DNA of 64,000 nucleotides, taken from the NCBI RefSeq assembly GCF_009017255.1, contig NZ_WBZB01000006.1, forward strand, positions 1 through 64,000. The letters are read 5' to 3'. Below are positions 26,829-36,080 of the stretch, piece after piece (position 1 is the stretch's first letter; each line of letters starts with the position of its first letter). Source of the stretch: Alkaliphilus serpentinus (GTDB lineage Bacteria > Bacillota > Clostridia > Peptostreptococcales > Natronincolaceae). The notes below the pieces were generated by a model that was not told where the DNA came from, made no database searches, and was given only the letters and a program-made list of their open reading frames with translations. The position numbers and the translations under genes were made by a program.

Positions 26829-27056
26829 ACAAAAGCATTTCATGCGTTAATTTTCTATGGTTAAAATGCTTTTGTTTTCCAGAGAACCCATGCGTTCTCT
26901 AGGACACTTCGTTTTCGGTCGTCTCACCGTCTCAACGCCGTTCGTAGCATAGTGTCACTTATTCGTGACACAACTCACCTCTCCTTATTTTTATAAGGGG
27001 GAGGGGCCCCTTAAAATCCCCCATTTAATAGGAAAAAAGAGAACTTTCCTATTAAA
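26828..27056 (+). repeat. Complete long copy (C) of multi-hairpin repeat
   Basis: 229 bp with ordered hairpins: AACAAAAGCATTT / AAATGCTTTTGTT; AGAGAAC / GTTCTCT; GTGTCAC / GTGACAC (this copy only, within about 65 extra bases); AAGGGG / CCCCTT; and AATAGGAAA / TTTCCTATT. It begins at the last base of the preceding stop codon and ends beside the terminator of the next gene. Confidence 0.85.
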
Positions 27057-27086
27057 AAGTAAAGGGAACCTAGAGGTTCCCTTTAC
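27054..27086 (-). terminator. Terminator of the 27102 gene
   Basis: GTAAAGGGAACC / GGTTCCCTTTAC stem with TTTTT on the minus strand; also TTCTTTTT on plus. Confidence 0.8.
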
Positions 27087-27101
27087 TTCTTTTTAGCTAA
27101 T

Positions 27102-27377
27102 CTATATGGTTAAACCTTTTTTCTTAAGGGTGGCATCCTTCGCCGAACCAATAAGTAATCCCACCGACATCCCTATGGACATATAAAGGCCTGCATAAAA
27201 GCCTTCAGATACTAGATTATGCTTCTTGTTTAAATGTACAATAATAATCTTAAATCTCTTATGATAATCCTTATAGATATTTTCATCCATATTATGCTGC
27301 TTTAAGGTATTAAGAAAGCCCTCTAAATAGTCAATAAATTCCTTACATTCTTTACAATCTCCTGAAAAGGCTTTCAA
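27102..27377 (-). CDS. Small hypothetical protein with CxxC and glycine-rich membrane segment
   Basis: 91 residues. Starts MKAFSGDCKECKEF with one CxxC, a helical middle, and a C-terminal hydrophobic stretch GFYAGLYMSIGMSVGLLIGS with small-residue spacing, then a basic tail. It has its own terminator, which supports a real gene. No family recognised; probably a small membrane protein. Confidence 0.6.
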   Translation of the reverse strand: MKAFSGDCKECKEFIDYLEGFLNTLKQHNMDENIYKDYHKRFKIIIVHLNKKHNLVSEGFYAGLYMSIGMSVGLLIGSAKDATLKKKGLTI

Positions 27378-27612
27378 TCATAATCCTCATTATACCTACA
27401 ACATATTTGACCTAGTCCCTTTTTTTTTGTAAAGATATTCACCCATATTCAGTTATTGCTACAATTATATAGAATGTCGCCAAAATTTTTCAATTAATTC
27501 AACTCCAATTCTTTATAAAAAATCCATAGAACCAATCCATAGCATAAGAATATACTATATTATACTATAGCATCATAGTATACCCAAATTATTACAAGGA
27601 GGAGATTAATTT

Positions 27613-28758
27613 ATGTATTATTACAGTCATATGCATATGCACTGTCCCCCTGGCACAACCCCATATATTATACAGCCAGGAGATAATTTTTATAGTCTAG
27701 CAATCAGATTCAATACAACAGTTGATGCTATCTTTGCTGCCAATCCAAATATTAATCCATGTATGCTTATGGTAGGTCAAAGGATTTGTATGCCTGCTCC
27801 ACCACCACCAGTTACATGCCCAGTTGGTACAGTTCCATACACCATTAAAGCAGGGGATACCTTCTATTCTATTGCTCGAGCAAACAATGTTTCTTTAGAT
27901 GCTCTTTTGGTAGCTAACCCCCAAGTAAATCCTGATAGATTGTTTATTGGACAGGTAATTTGTATCCCTAGACCAGTTACACCACCTCCAGTACTGCCAA
28001 CTCCAGTACCATGCCCAACCTTACGAAGAACCAACAGAGGACCAGATGTTGAAAGGTTGCAGCGTTTACTGGTAAATGCAGGCTTCGATCCTGGCCCAAT
28101 TGATGGCATCTTTGGCCCAAGAACGGAAGCTGCAGTTATAGCCTTTCAAGAGAGTAAAGGCTTAACAGCTGACGGTATAGTAGGAGTTGATACTTGGACA
28201 GCAATGGGAGTAACCTGCGCCCCAACACCACCACCCACTACCTGCCCCAATGGAACAAACCCCTATACAATTCAGGCAGGTGATACCTTCTACAATTTAG
28301 CCATAAGGTTTAATACAACTGTCGACGCCATCAGAAGGGCTAACCCTAATGTGAATCCAGATAATCTTCAGATAGGCCAGGTGATTTGTATACCAGGTCC
28401 CCCAACACCACCACCAACAACCTGCCCTATTGGAACAAACCCCTATACAATTAAAGCAGGGGATACCTTCTATAATTTATCTATAAGATTTAATACAACT
28501 GTAGATGCCATCAGGAGGGCAAACCCCAATGTGAATCCAGATAATTTACAAATAGGTCAGGTAATTTGTATGCCAGGTTCTCCAACTCCTCCAGCATGCC
28601 CCAATGGAACAGAGGCTTATACAATTCAAGCTGGAGATACCTTCTTTAGCCTAGCTAGAAGATTTAATACAACTGTAGATGCCATCAGAAGGGCTAACCC
28701 CAATGTGAATCCAGACAATCTTCAGATTGGTCAAAGAATTTGTATACCTATGTCCTAA
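27613..28758 (+). CDS. LysM repeat protein with peptidoglycan-binding domain (spore coat/cortex type)
   Basis: 381 residues, no signal peptide. Order: LysM 1 (about 16-62), LysM 2 (about 76-120), PG_binding_1 (about 135-200, PGPIDGIFGPRTEAAV), then LysM 3, 4 and 5 (about 210-380), separated by Pro-rich linkers. It has no catalytic domain. LysM units 3-5 are nearly identical (TVDAIRRANPNVNPDNLQIG in each), pointing to recent duplication. Proteins of this make-up bind cortex or cell-wall glycan, and many are spore-coat proteins in clostridia. Strong AAGGAGGAG site. Confidence 0.88.
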   Translation: MYYYSHMHMHCPPGTTPYIIQPGDNFYSLAIRFNTTVDAIFAANPNINPCMLMVGQRICMPAPPPPVTCPVGTVPYTIKAGDTFYSIARANNVSLDALLVANPQVNPDRLFIGQVICIPRPVTPPPVLPTPVPCPTLRRTNRGPDVERLQRLLVNAGFDPGPIDGIFGPRTEAAVIAFQESKGLTADGIVGVDTWTAMGVTCAPTPPPTTCPNGTNPYTIQAGDTFYNLAIRFNTTVDAIRRANPNVNPDNLQIGQVICIPGPPTPPPTTCPIGTNPYTIKAGDTFYNLSIRFNTTVDAIRRANPNVNPDNLQIGQVICMPGSPTPPACPNGTEAYTIQAGDTFFSLARRFNTTVDAIRRANPNVNPDNLQIGQRICIPMS

Positions 28759-28768
28759 AGTAATGGTA

Positions 28769-28806
28769 TAAGAAAGGGTCTATTAAATTAGACCCTTTCT
28801 TATATG
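28769..28806 (+). terminator. Terminator of the LysM gene
   Basis: AAGAAAGGGTCTA / TAGACCCTTTCTT 13-bp stem with a 6-base loop. Confidence 0.8.
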
Positions 28807-28927
28807 TTTTATTACCCATAGATTTTTATCAATTTATTATGATAAATATATGGTAGTCTCCGCCTTTCTGGGGTATTAAATTAAAATAGGTATTTTAACA
28901 TACTTTATTTTAGAAAGGATGATATTG

Positions 28928-29419
28928 ATGCTTAGAGCGGAGTTAGAGGCTATTAAACAAGCAATAATCAATGAGGTTGAGGGTTATGAATTTTATAAAT
29001 TAGCAGCCAACCAAGCAGATAATGCCAATAGTAAGGAGGCATTTTTAACCCTTGCCAATGAAGAGCTAATGCATGCAGAATATTTAAAGGAGCTCTTTGA
29101 AAAAATTAAGAACGCCAACGGAGATGATTTTACTTTAGCATTTTTAGTAAATCCCCCCTCCCCGAATATTTATAAATGGGAAAAGGTGAAGGATGGTTAC
29201 ACCAGCTTAGCAATGTCGGTTTTTGGTATTGGTATACAGCTAGAGAAGGATTCTATAAAATTCTATGAGGAAGCAAAAAACAATTCTAGCTACTCCGAGG
29301 CAAAAAAGCTTTATGACTTACTTATAAAATGGGAAAAGGTACATTTAGAACAATTTTTAGCTGAATATAATAAATATAAAGAAGACTGGTGGACACAACA
29401 GAGCTTTGCACCCTTTTAA
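28928..29419 (+). CDS. Ferritin-like/rubrerythrin-family protein
   Basis: 163 residues, four-helix bundle. Iron ligands appear as E...EVEGYEFY near 12-20 and NEELMHAEYLKEL near 50-62, then EKDSIKFYEEA near 110 and EKVHLEQF near 140: the two ExxH-type repeats of the ferritin-like fold. No rubredoxin domain. Likely handles oxidants or iron in the cytoplasm. I chose ATG 28928, with AAAGGA 8 bases upstream; a more upstream ATG overlaps that site. Confidence 0.85.
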   Translation: MLRAELEAIKQAIINEVEGYEFYKLAANQADNANSKEAFLTLANEELMHAEYLKELFEKIKNANGDDFTLAFLVNPPSPNIYKWEKVKDGYTSLAMSVFGIGIQLEKDSIKFYEEAKNNSSYSEAKKLYDLLIKWEKVHLEQFLAEYNKYKEDWWTQQSFAPF

Positions 29420-29446
29420 AGAGCAGGTAAAATAAACCTGCTCTTA
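29419..29446 (+). terminator. Hairpin after the ferritin-like gene
   Basis: GAGCAGGT / ACCTGCTC, 8-bp stem, no long T run. Confidence 0.55.
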
Positions 29447-29568
29447 GACTGTTGAAAAACTATCATATTCTTTGTTGCTGCAAAAACCCAGCACCCTTGC
29501 GTATTTTTGTATACGCTGCAACCGCTGGTTTTTTTTGCCTCTCGACTCTAACAGTTTTTGAACAGTCT
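29446..29568. mobile_element. MITE-like nested palindrome
   Basis: Near-perfect terminal inverted repeats AGACTGTTGAAAAACT and AGTTTTTGAACAGTCT enclose nested inverted repeats: CAAAAACCCAGC / GCTGGTTTTTTTTG and GCGTAT / ATACGC. About 123 bp, with no reading frame. It could be a non-autonomous mobile element or a structured repeat. The rest of the 29420-29725 gap has a terminator and a promoter. Confidence 0.6.
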
Positions 29569-29676
29569 GGATTTTGTCGACCTTCTCAACAACCTCTGAG
29601 CAATAAACCAGCTATTTTTCTATGTTGATATTTGATAATTTTTTATCGATTTCCCCAAGCTTTTAATTGATAATTT

Positions 29677-29685
29677 TGGTATAAT
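29677..29685 (+). promoter_or_regulatory. Extended -10 promoter of the DUF418 gene
   Basis: TTGGTATAAT (TGn-TATAAT type) 41 bases before the start; no clear -35. Confidence 0.45.
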
Positions 29686-29725
29686 ATAGTTAACACATAT
29701 AAAAAAATTCAAGGGAGGTTTTATT

Positions 29726-30970
29726 TTGATTAATACTGAGACAACCAAGGCTGAGCCTATATCAAAGGGAGAGCGTATAAGGGAATTGGATATTGTTCGG
29801 GGCTTTGCACTTTTGGGAGTATTGCTGGTAAACCTTGCAGCCTTCAATAGCACACTTTTTTCCGAACTAGCATCAATAGGTCCCTTATCTAATCCCCTAA
29901 ATCTAGAATTACTATCTGATAGGTTAGCCACCCTCTTTATCCAAATTCTTGGAGAGGGGAAGTTTTATACGATTTTTTCCTTCTTGTTTGGTTTAGGCTT
30001 TTATATTTTTATGGAAAGGGCTGAGGCTAAGGGAGTTTCACCTAATAAGCTTTTTGTCAAAAGATCTTTTTTTCTTTTATTATTTGGTATAATTCACTTC
30101 TCTCTTGTTTGGTATGGAGATATTCTACATGTTTATGGAGTAGTAGGATTTTTATTGTTACCATTTAAAAACTGTAGCTATAAAACCATTAGAAATTGGC
30201 TAATTGCCTTATTAATCATTTCGACACTATTTATGGTACTTTCATCTGTGTCAAACGCCTTGCTTGAGAATTTAAGCTCAGATTTATATGATGCTCAAAT
30301 GGCTTCCTATAGGCATATGGCTGATAAATCCATTGATGTTTACCAGAATGGTAGCTTCTTAGAAATCATTAGATATCGGTTGGGTGAAGAAGCTTTCTAT
30401 ATTGTCTTTTATCTAATATTTATGATCCCTAAGATTTTAGGAATGTTTTTAATAGGCTTGTATGTTGGTAAAAGAAAGATTTTTAAAGATATCGAAGGAA
30501 ATCAAATCTTTATAAAGAAGGTATGGAGGGTTGGTGGATTAATTGGTATTCTTTCGACAATAGTGTATGTCCTAATAGAATTTAGTGTGATTTCGCTAAA
30601 CCCAATTCTTTCTGCAGGAGCATTCCATTTCTTCAAGGAAATTGCAACTATATTCTTATCAATGTTCTATGTAACCAGCCTCATGTTACTATATAGAAAA
30701 GCTAGCTTTAAAAAGCTATTATCACCCCTGGGCTATATTGGACAAATGGCATTAACCAATTATTTGGTACAGTGCACCATTGCTTCACTGATATACTATG
30801 GACATGGCTTAGGATTAGTAAATAAGGTAGGATTAGCTACTGGGATTCTATTTACTCTAGTTATATACTCAGTGCAAATCGTTACAAGCAAGCTTTGGCT
30901 CAACAGGTTTAAGTATGGTCCCTTTGAGTGGATTTGGCGGCAATTAACCTACGGAGGCTTATCAAAATAA
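29726..30970 (+). CDS. DUF418 family membrane protein
   Basis: 414 residues with about ten membrane helices. RELDIVRGFALLGVLLVNLA near 20-38 is the typical start of the YeiB/DUF418 family, and the C-terminal DUF418 region ends FKYGPFEWIWRQLTYG. The family is related to acyltransferase-3-like membrane proteins; function unsettled. TTG start with GGGAGG 6-7 bases upstream. Single gene between strong terminators. Confidence 0.88.
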   Translation: MINTETTKAEPISKGERIRELDIVRGFALLGVLLVNLAAFNSTLFSELASIGPLSNPLNLELLSDRLATLFIQILGEGKFYTIFSFLFGLGFYIFMERAEAKGVSPNKLFVKRSFFLLLFGIIHFSLVWYGDILHVYGVVGFLLLPFKNCSYKTIRNWLIALLIISTLFMVLSSVSNALLENLSSDLYDAQMASYRHMADKSIDVYQNGSFLEIIRYRLGEEAFYIVFYLIFMIPKILGMFLIGLYVGKRKIFKDIEGNQIFIKKVWRVGGLIGILSTIVYVLIEFSVISLNPILSAGAFHFFKEIATIFLSMFYVTSLMLLYRKASFKKLLSPLGYIGQMALTNYLVQCTIASLIYYGHGLGLVNKVGLATGILFTLVIYSVQIVTSKLWLNRFKYGPFEWIWRQLTYGGLSK

Positions 30971-30987
30971 AAGGGTTTAACAATAAA

Positions 30988-31034
30988 TATAGGGGTCTAG
31001 GCTGTTACATTCACAGCTTAGACCCCTTTTAAAT
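30988..31034. terminator. Bidirectional terminator
   Basis: GGGGTCTA...GCTGT / ACAGC...TAGACCCC followed by TTTT, between convergent genes. Confidence 0.85.
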
Positions 31035-31078
31035 CCAGTATATGCTCCTACCTGATGGAAATCTTGGATACTGATCAG

Positions 31079-31843
31079 TTACTTAGTATTCAATGAGTTC
31101 CAGTTGAAAAGTTTTGATCCCAATACTAATAACCCACAGCTAACACCCAAAAGAATCATCATTTCTAAAGGAAAATCTAAAATGCTTTTTCCTTCAACCC
31201 ATACTCCCCGAATTACGTATAAACCATGGATTATGGGATTAAAAATTTCAGTCATTTTCGTTATGGTTTCAGTAAACATTTCTGGTGGAAAGGTCATTCC
31301 CCCTAAAAACATCTGAAAATAGAATATAATTAAGGCAACTGTTTGATAGACAGCACTTTTATTAAAAACTGTACTTAAGAAAAAAGCCAGAGCAAATTGA
31401 AAGATATTGATTGTAATCATTATGATCAGTACATTATGAAGATTATTAATAGGTAAAGCAATATCGTTAGTTAATACGGCAGTTAAGATTAAAGCAGCAA
31501 TTCCTAAAAATTGAAAAATCAAAACTGAGAAAAACAACGCAAATGCCACATGTACTGGCTTGAAGCCTAGAAGTTTATATTTTATAAAGAAGTTGTGTTC
31601 CTTATGATTCACCAGTAATGTACCAAATATTAATACAGCTGTATTGGTGATTACTATGGGTATATAGGATGGCAATAAATAATCTATAGCATTAGATATT
31701 CCATCATAATGCAACAATCCATCTAATATACTCCCAAATATGATAAACATGAGCACTGGAAATGCTACAACAAAAAACATATTCACATAATCCCTAAGCT
31801 GCAGCTTAAATTGATAAAAGCACAAAGCTCCTAACTTATTCAT
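31079..31843 (-). CDS. ABC-2 type transporter permease
   Basis: 254 residues with six membrane helices. The first is preceded by the cytoplasmic FYQFKLQLRDYVNMFF, the usual ABC-2 pattern. It forms an exporter with the ATPase encoded just upstream; their frames overlap by 8 bases. Such pairs next to LytTR/GHKL systems often export peptides, bacteriocins or toxic lipids; the substrate is not visible here. Confidence 0.85.
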   Translation of the reverse strand: MNKLGALCFYQFKLQLRDYVNMFFVVAFPVLMFIIFGSILDGLLHYDGISNAIDYLLPSYIPIVITNTAVLIFGTLLVNHKEHNFFIKYKLLGFKPVHVAFALFFSVLIFQFLGIAALILTAVLTNDIALPINNLHNVLIIMITINIFQFALAFFLSTVFNKSAVYQTVALIIFYFQMFLGGMTFPPEMFTETITKMTEIFNPIIHGLYVIRGVWVEGKSILDFPLEMMILLGVSCGLLVLGSKLFNWNSLNTK

Positions 31844-32741
31844 TTACAATCCTCCCTTCTGAATCCAACCTGTAGCCTGCTATCTTTAAAAATACATCCT
31901 CTAGGGTTGGAGATTTTACAATTAAATTTCGAATTCCTGCATCATCAATTAATCCCTTTAAAACCCTCTCATCATCTTTTGTTTTTATTTGATATCGATT
32001 ACCTGGTAACTCTACTGCATTGTATTTGGCCAGTTTAAAGGATGCCCTTTCATCCTTAATTTGAAATTCAATTACCTTTTCACCATCAGAATACCTTTCA
32101 ATAGAATCACCAACTGTACCCATGTAGGCCATTTCACCTTTATTTAATATTAATATTCTATCTGCCAAGTATTCAATTTCATCCAAAAAGTGGCTAGTTA
32201 AAATAATTGTAGTAGCCTTTTTCTTATTAACTAGCTTAAGGACCTCCCAAACCCTTCTTCTAGCAACAGGGTCTAGGCCCGATGTTAACTCATCTAAAAA
32301 TACAACCTCTGGCTGATGGATAAGGGTTAAAAGAATTGCCAATCTTTGTTTTTTTCCTCCAGAAAGATTACTGATATTATTTTTGGCTTCATCTTTTAAT
32401 TCAAATTCCTCTAATAGCTCTAAGATGTTGGCATCACTATTGGTTAATTTCTTATAAAGCTTACATATATCTATAACCTTCGATCTTGGTTCAAAATAGC
32501 TATTTTGCATTTGCACTCCGATATGATCGTATAGACTTTTCTTATCAAAAATAAAATCAATATTTCCTTTATCTGGTTGGTAGATATCTACCATGCAGTT
32601 AATCAAAGTAGTTTTCCCAGCTCCATTGTGTCCTACTATTCCTATGATTTCTCCCATATTGACATCAAAGCTAATATCCTTTAGGGCAGTTTTATCACCA
32701 AATTTTTTTGATACATCCTTAATACTGATTATTTCCTTCAA
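31836..32741 (-). CDS. ABC transporter ATP-binding protein
   Basis: 301 residues. Walker A GHNGAGKTTLI near 38-48, signature LSGGKKQRLA near 128, Walker B EVVFLDELTSGLD near 148-160, His switch LTSHFLDE near 183. A C-terminal extension of about 85 residues follows, as in drug/peptide exporter ATPases. First gene of the two-gene transporter operon, behind a promoter with direct repeats that suit the neighbouring LytTR regulator. Confidence 0.9.
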   Translation of the reverse strand: MKEIISIKDVSKKFGDKTALKDISFDVNMGEIIGIVGHNGAGKTTLINCMVDIYQPDKGNIDFIFDKKSLYDHIGVQMQNSYFEPRSKVIDICKLYKKLTNSDANILELLEEFELKDEAKNNISNLSGGKKQRLAILLTLIHQPEVVFLDELTSGLDPVARRRVWEVLKLVNKKKATTIILTSHFLDEIEYLADRILILNKGEMAYMGTVGDSIERYSDGEKVIEFQIKDERASFKLAKYNAVELPGNRYQIKTKDDERVLKGLIDDAGIRNLIVKSPTLEDVFLKIAGYRLDSEGRIVNE

Positions 32742-32790
32742 TTTTCAACACCTCCATGTAGTTATCTCATCTGAAATAATCATATCATTT

Positions 32791-32842
32791 ATTGTAGGAA
32801 CCGTTAATATTTTTCAATCCCCAATACCCATCTTTCAATCCC
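32791..32842 (-). promoter_or_regulatory. ABC operon promoter with LytTR-type direct repeats
   Basis: On the minus strand GGGATTGAAA occurs twice (32842-32833 and 32821-32812), 21 bases apart, i.e. two helical turns. The nearer copy contains TTGAAA as a -35, with TACAAT (32796-32791) after only 15 bases, a spacing that would need activation. LytTR proteins bind paired direct repeats of this kind. Confidence 0.6.
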
Positions 32843-32896
32843 TAAATAAGGGATTATAATACCGAAAAAAAATCTGCTTATGCAGATTAGATTTAT

Positions 32897-33610
32897 TCAA
32901 CCCTTTAATAAATGAATTCGTTCCTTGGTAATTAATGCATTGTCGATGGGTTCAGCCTCCTTAAAGTAAATAATATATGAGGAATCGCCATAGGGAGCTA
33001 TTTTATCGATGTTTTTAAGGTTTACTATGTAGGATTTATGAGTTCTAAGGAAGGATTGATTAAGCCTTTCTTCTATCTCTGATAACCCTAAGGAGGTATA
33101 ATACTTTCTATCAATTGTATGAACAATCAGCTGTTTTTTATCTTTCTCAATATAATTGATTTCGTCCATATTAATCAGAAAGTATTCTTGTTTCTCCTTA
33201 ATAATCAGCAAATTATTCTCTTTAAGGGACTTTTCCATTTTATCATCAGTTGACTCTTCTATAATTTTTTGGATATTTTCTTTTACTCTAGAAAAATCAA
33301 TTGGTTTAAGAATATAATCATAAGCACGAATTTCATAGGAATCAAAGGCATAGTGACGAAATGCAGTGATAAAGACAATTTTTATATCCTCATTAATGTA
33401 TATCATCAGCCTGGCTGCTTCTAGCCCATCCATCTTAGGCATATCAATATCCAAAAATGCTACATCCACTTCACGATTTTTAATAATCTCCACAGCCTCT
33501 TCTCCATTTGTAGCTATATATATCTCCTTAACCCCATTACTTTCCTCAACCAGTTTTTTTAGAACCTTTACTGTATAGATATCATCATCGCAGATCAGTA
33601 CATTAATCAT
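32897..33610 (-). CDS. LytTR-family response regulator
   Basis: 237 residues. Receiver domain about 1-115 with acidic pocket DD near 9-10, phospho-acceptor in VAFLDIDMPKMDG near 54 and the lysine in YILKPIDF near 104. LytTR DNA-binding domain about 140-235 (RTHKSYIVNLKNI). AgrA/LytR type. Its ATG overlaps the kinase stop (TAATG), so the two are translationally coupled. It likely controls the ABC genes downstream. Confidence 0.92.
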   Translation of the reverse strand: MINVLICDDDIYTVKVLKKLVEESNGVKEIYIATNGEEAVEIIKNREVDVAFLDIDMPKMDGLEAARLMIYINEDIKIVFITAFRHYAFDSYEIRAYDYILKPIDFSRVKENIQKIIEESTDDKMEKSLKENNLLIIKEKQEYFLINMDEINYIEKDKKQLIVHTIDRKYYTSLGLSEIEERLNQSFLRTHKSYIVNLKNIDKIAPYGDSSYIIYFKEAEPIDNALITKERIHLLKG

Positions 33611-34446
33611 TATTCATCATCAACCTCCACTGTGAAGGTAATTCTACCTTCCGATTCAGTAATCTTAATTGTACCCTTATATTTTTCTATCAACTCCATC
33701 ACTATATTTAACCCATAGCCTCTACCAGTAGATTCCTTTGTTGAAAATCCCTGTTGAAAGAAGACATCGGTGTTTATACCAGATGATTTATATGGATTTC
33801 CGATTCTAAAAATATAACCCTTCATATTCTCACGATTCTCTACAGAAAAAAATATTTTAGGAGGTAAATCTTCATTCATCAGAATATATTCAATTGAGTT
33901 TTCCAATAAATTGCCTATTATGCTAGATATATCCCATGGTTTAATCTTATTTAACTTAACCCTACAGTACTTCTCAACAACAAACTCTATGCCGTTTTTA
34001 TTGGCCAATTCTTTTTTGGTATTTATTAAAGCAGTTAGTGTAGGGTTTCCCAATCGCAGAAAGTGTCCTGTAAAGCGATAACCAGCAGAAATTCCCTGAA
34101 GGTACTCTAAGGCTACAGCATTCTCTTCCAGCATCAGCATAGATGTAACGGTTTGAATATGATTAATATGGTCATGTCCCTGTTGCCTTAGCAAATCTAT
34201 CAAGGCCTCTGTTGTTTTAAGCTCCGTCTTAATTATAGCTAACTCCTTTTCCTTTTCAATGGTTTTATTTTGGCTATAAATAATATAAAAGTTAAAGAGG
34301 GTAAATATAAAAATAAGACCAATTAATAAATGTAACCATTTTCTAATTATCTGGTAATGATCAGAACCCATTAAGCCAATTGCTATTACCATGATCATTA
34401 TGATTTGTGCCGAACAAGATATTATTAGTAGATTTCTTCTATTCAT
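33610..34446 (-). CDS. GHKL sensor histidine kinase
   Basis: 278 residues. Two N-terminal membrane helices (about 5-25 and 35-60), a coiled linker, phospho-acceptor box QQGHDHINHIQTV near 93 and a GHKL ATPase domain: ENSIEYI (N box) near 187, FRIGNP and GRGYGLNIVMELI near 255. It has almost no outside sensor region, so it may sense membrane state or work with the transporter. I chose ATG 34446 with GAGGTG 7 bases upstream. Confidence 0.88.
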   Translation of the reverse strand: MNRRNLLIISCSAQIIMIMVIAIGLMGSDHYQIIRKWLHLLIGLIFIFTLFNFYIIYSQNKTIEKEKELAIIKTELKTTEALIDLLRQQGHDHINHIQTVTSMLMLEENAVALEYLQGISAGYRFTGHFLRLGNPTLTALINTKKELANKNGIEFVVEKYCRVKLNKIKPWDISSIIGNLLENSIEYILMNEDLPPKIFFSVENRENMKGYIFRIGNPYKSSGINTDVFFQQGFSTKESTGRGYGLNIVMELIEKYKGTIKITESEGRITFTVEVDDE

Positions 34447-34479
34447 CACAATGCACCTCAAATTTCTTTGCTTTATCTT

Positions 34480-34508
34480 ATTATGTTATAAAACCTATTG
34501 TTTTTCAA
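34480..34508 (-). promoter_or_regulatory. Promoter of the two-component operon
   Basis: Minus strand TTGAAA (34508-34503), 17-base spacer, CATAAT (34485-34480), about 35 bases before the kinase ATG. Confidence 0.5.
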
Positions 34509-34726
34509 TTATAAATCACAGTAAAGATTCTTATATAAGTTCCTGATTATTGTAGTAACAAATACATTATACTATTATTTACCTATCATGAGTACACACA
34601 ATTGACAATATTCCCATTGCTAAAATTTAGCTATGCAAAATATTTTCTTTTTTTAGAAGGATTATTATAAAATTAGAAGAATATATTTTTATGTGTAAAA
34701 TTACTTTTTAAGGAGGTAGTAAATAA

Positions 34727-36079
34727 ATGGATGCTAAGCTTCTATTGAAGTCATTAGGCAATGATGGATATCAGGATATTAGATTTGAAGCCTTAACCAC
34801 CACCACTGTTAAGGTGAAAAATGATGAAGTTAAGGAAGTTAGTGTTACAAATAAAAAGGGAGGCCACGCAAGAGCCCTTTGTGGAGGAGGCTTTGGTTCC
34901 TTTTCCTTTAATAAGCTGGAGGATGCTCCTCAAGCCATCGCTGAGAGTATTGCCTTTAGTAGGCTTATTCCCGGCAATAAAACTCTGGCTCCGGTTCCTG
35001 TAGTGGTTGACAAGGTATTGCTTAAACCTTCAATTGATCCAAGGACTATTTCAATAGAAGAGAAAAAGAACCTATTATTGAAATACTGCACATTGGCTAA
35101 GGGAGTAGAGGAAATAGCCGTTGCTGAAGGCGAATATTACGAGCAATATTCTCAAAAGGTTTTTGTAAATAATGAAGGCACCCATATTGAGCAGGAGCAA
35201 TTAATTTGTGGAATGACCTTTTCCATCACCTCTAAAAGGGATGGCTTAACTCAACAAACCCGACTGGCCTTCGGTGGTAGCGATAGCTTTGAGGACATGT
35301 ACAACAAAGAGGAAGAGGTTCTGAAAAAAGCCCAGATTACTGTTGATCTTCTTTCAGCTAAGCCCATTAAAGGTGGTAAGTATGATGTGATTCTGGACCA
35401 CGAGGTTGGAGGCTTATTTATCCATGAAGCCTTTGGTCACCTAAGTGAAGCTGATAATTTACTAAGGAGTAACGCCTTAAAGGAAACTATGGAGTTAGGA
35501 AAGGAATTTGCTACTCCCATATTAAATGTTATTGATGATCCAGGTATGACAGGTTATCCTGGAAGCTATATCTATGATGATGAAGGTGTAAGGGGAAAGA
35601 AAACCTATTTGATTAAGGATGGAATTTTAACTGGCAGACTACATTCTAGAGAAACTGCTAGCCATGTTGGCGAAGAAGTCACTGGTCATGCAAGGGCAAA
35701 AAATTACGAGTTCAATCCCCTTGTTAGAATGGGAAATATCTATATAGATAAAGGGCCCCATAGCTTTGAAGAAATGATTGCGGCAACCAAGGATGGCCTC
35801 TACCTATTTGGTTCAGCCGGCGGACAGACCACTGGTGAAATGTTTACCTTTGCTGTACAGGGTGGATATGTAATAAAAGATGGTGAAATTAAAGAAATGG
35901 TTAGAGACATTGTTTTAACAGGTAATCTATTTAGCACCCTTAAGAATATCGATATGATTTGTGACAATATTGATATGAGAAAAAGGGGTGGTTGTGGAAA
36001 GGATGGCCAAATATTAATAAGCTCTGGTAATGGCTCACCCTTTATGAGAATTAAATCCATGGCTATAGGGGGTAAGTAA
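34727..36079 (+). CDS. tldD: TldD metalloprotease subunit
   Basis: 450 residues. The zinc motif HEAFGH (HExxxH) is near 237-242, in GGLFIHEAFGHLSEAD. With TldE it forms a heterodimeric zinc peptidase known to trim modified peptides such as microcin B17 precursors. No RiPP gene is seen nearby, so a housekeeping role is possible. AAGGAGG site; one base separates it from tldE. Confidence 0.93.
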   Translation: MDAKLLLKSLGNDGYQDIRFEALTTTTVKVKNDEVKEVSVTNKKGGHARALCGGGFGSFSFNKLEDAPQAIAESIAFSRLIPGNKTLAPVPVVVDKVLLKPSIDPRTISIEEKKNLLLKYCTLAKGVEEIAVAEGEYYEQYSQKVFVNNEGTHIEQEQLICGMTFSITSKRDGLTQQTRLAFGGSDSFEDMYNKEEEVLKKAQITVDLLSAKPIKGGKYDVILDHEVGGLFIHEAFGHLSEADNLLRSNALKETMELGKEFATPILNVIDDPGMTGYPGSYIYDDEGVRGKKTYLIKDGILTGRLHSRETASHVGEEVTGHARAKNYEFNPLVRMGNIYIDKGPHSFEEMIAATKDGLYLFGSAGGQTTGEMFTFAVQGGYVIKDGEIKEMVRDIVLTGNLFSTLKNIDMICDNIDMRKRGGCGKDGQILISSGNGSPFMRIKSMAIGGK

Positions 36080-36080
36080 T

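Noticed and set aside
27540-27600. CATAGCATA and CATAGTATA as sporulation sigma -10 boxes before the LysM gene
   Set aside because: They fit the -10 consensus, but no matching -35 lies at the right distance in such AT-rich sequence.
27613-28758. Tandem DNA repeats that could suggest a CRISPR-like array
   Set aside because: They are in-frame LysM units within one protein; no spacers and no cas genes.
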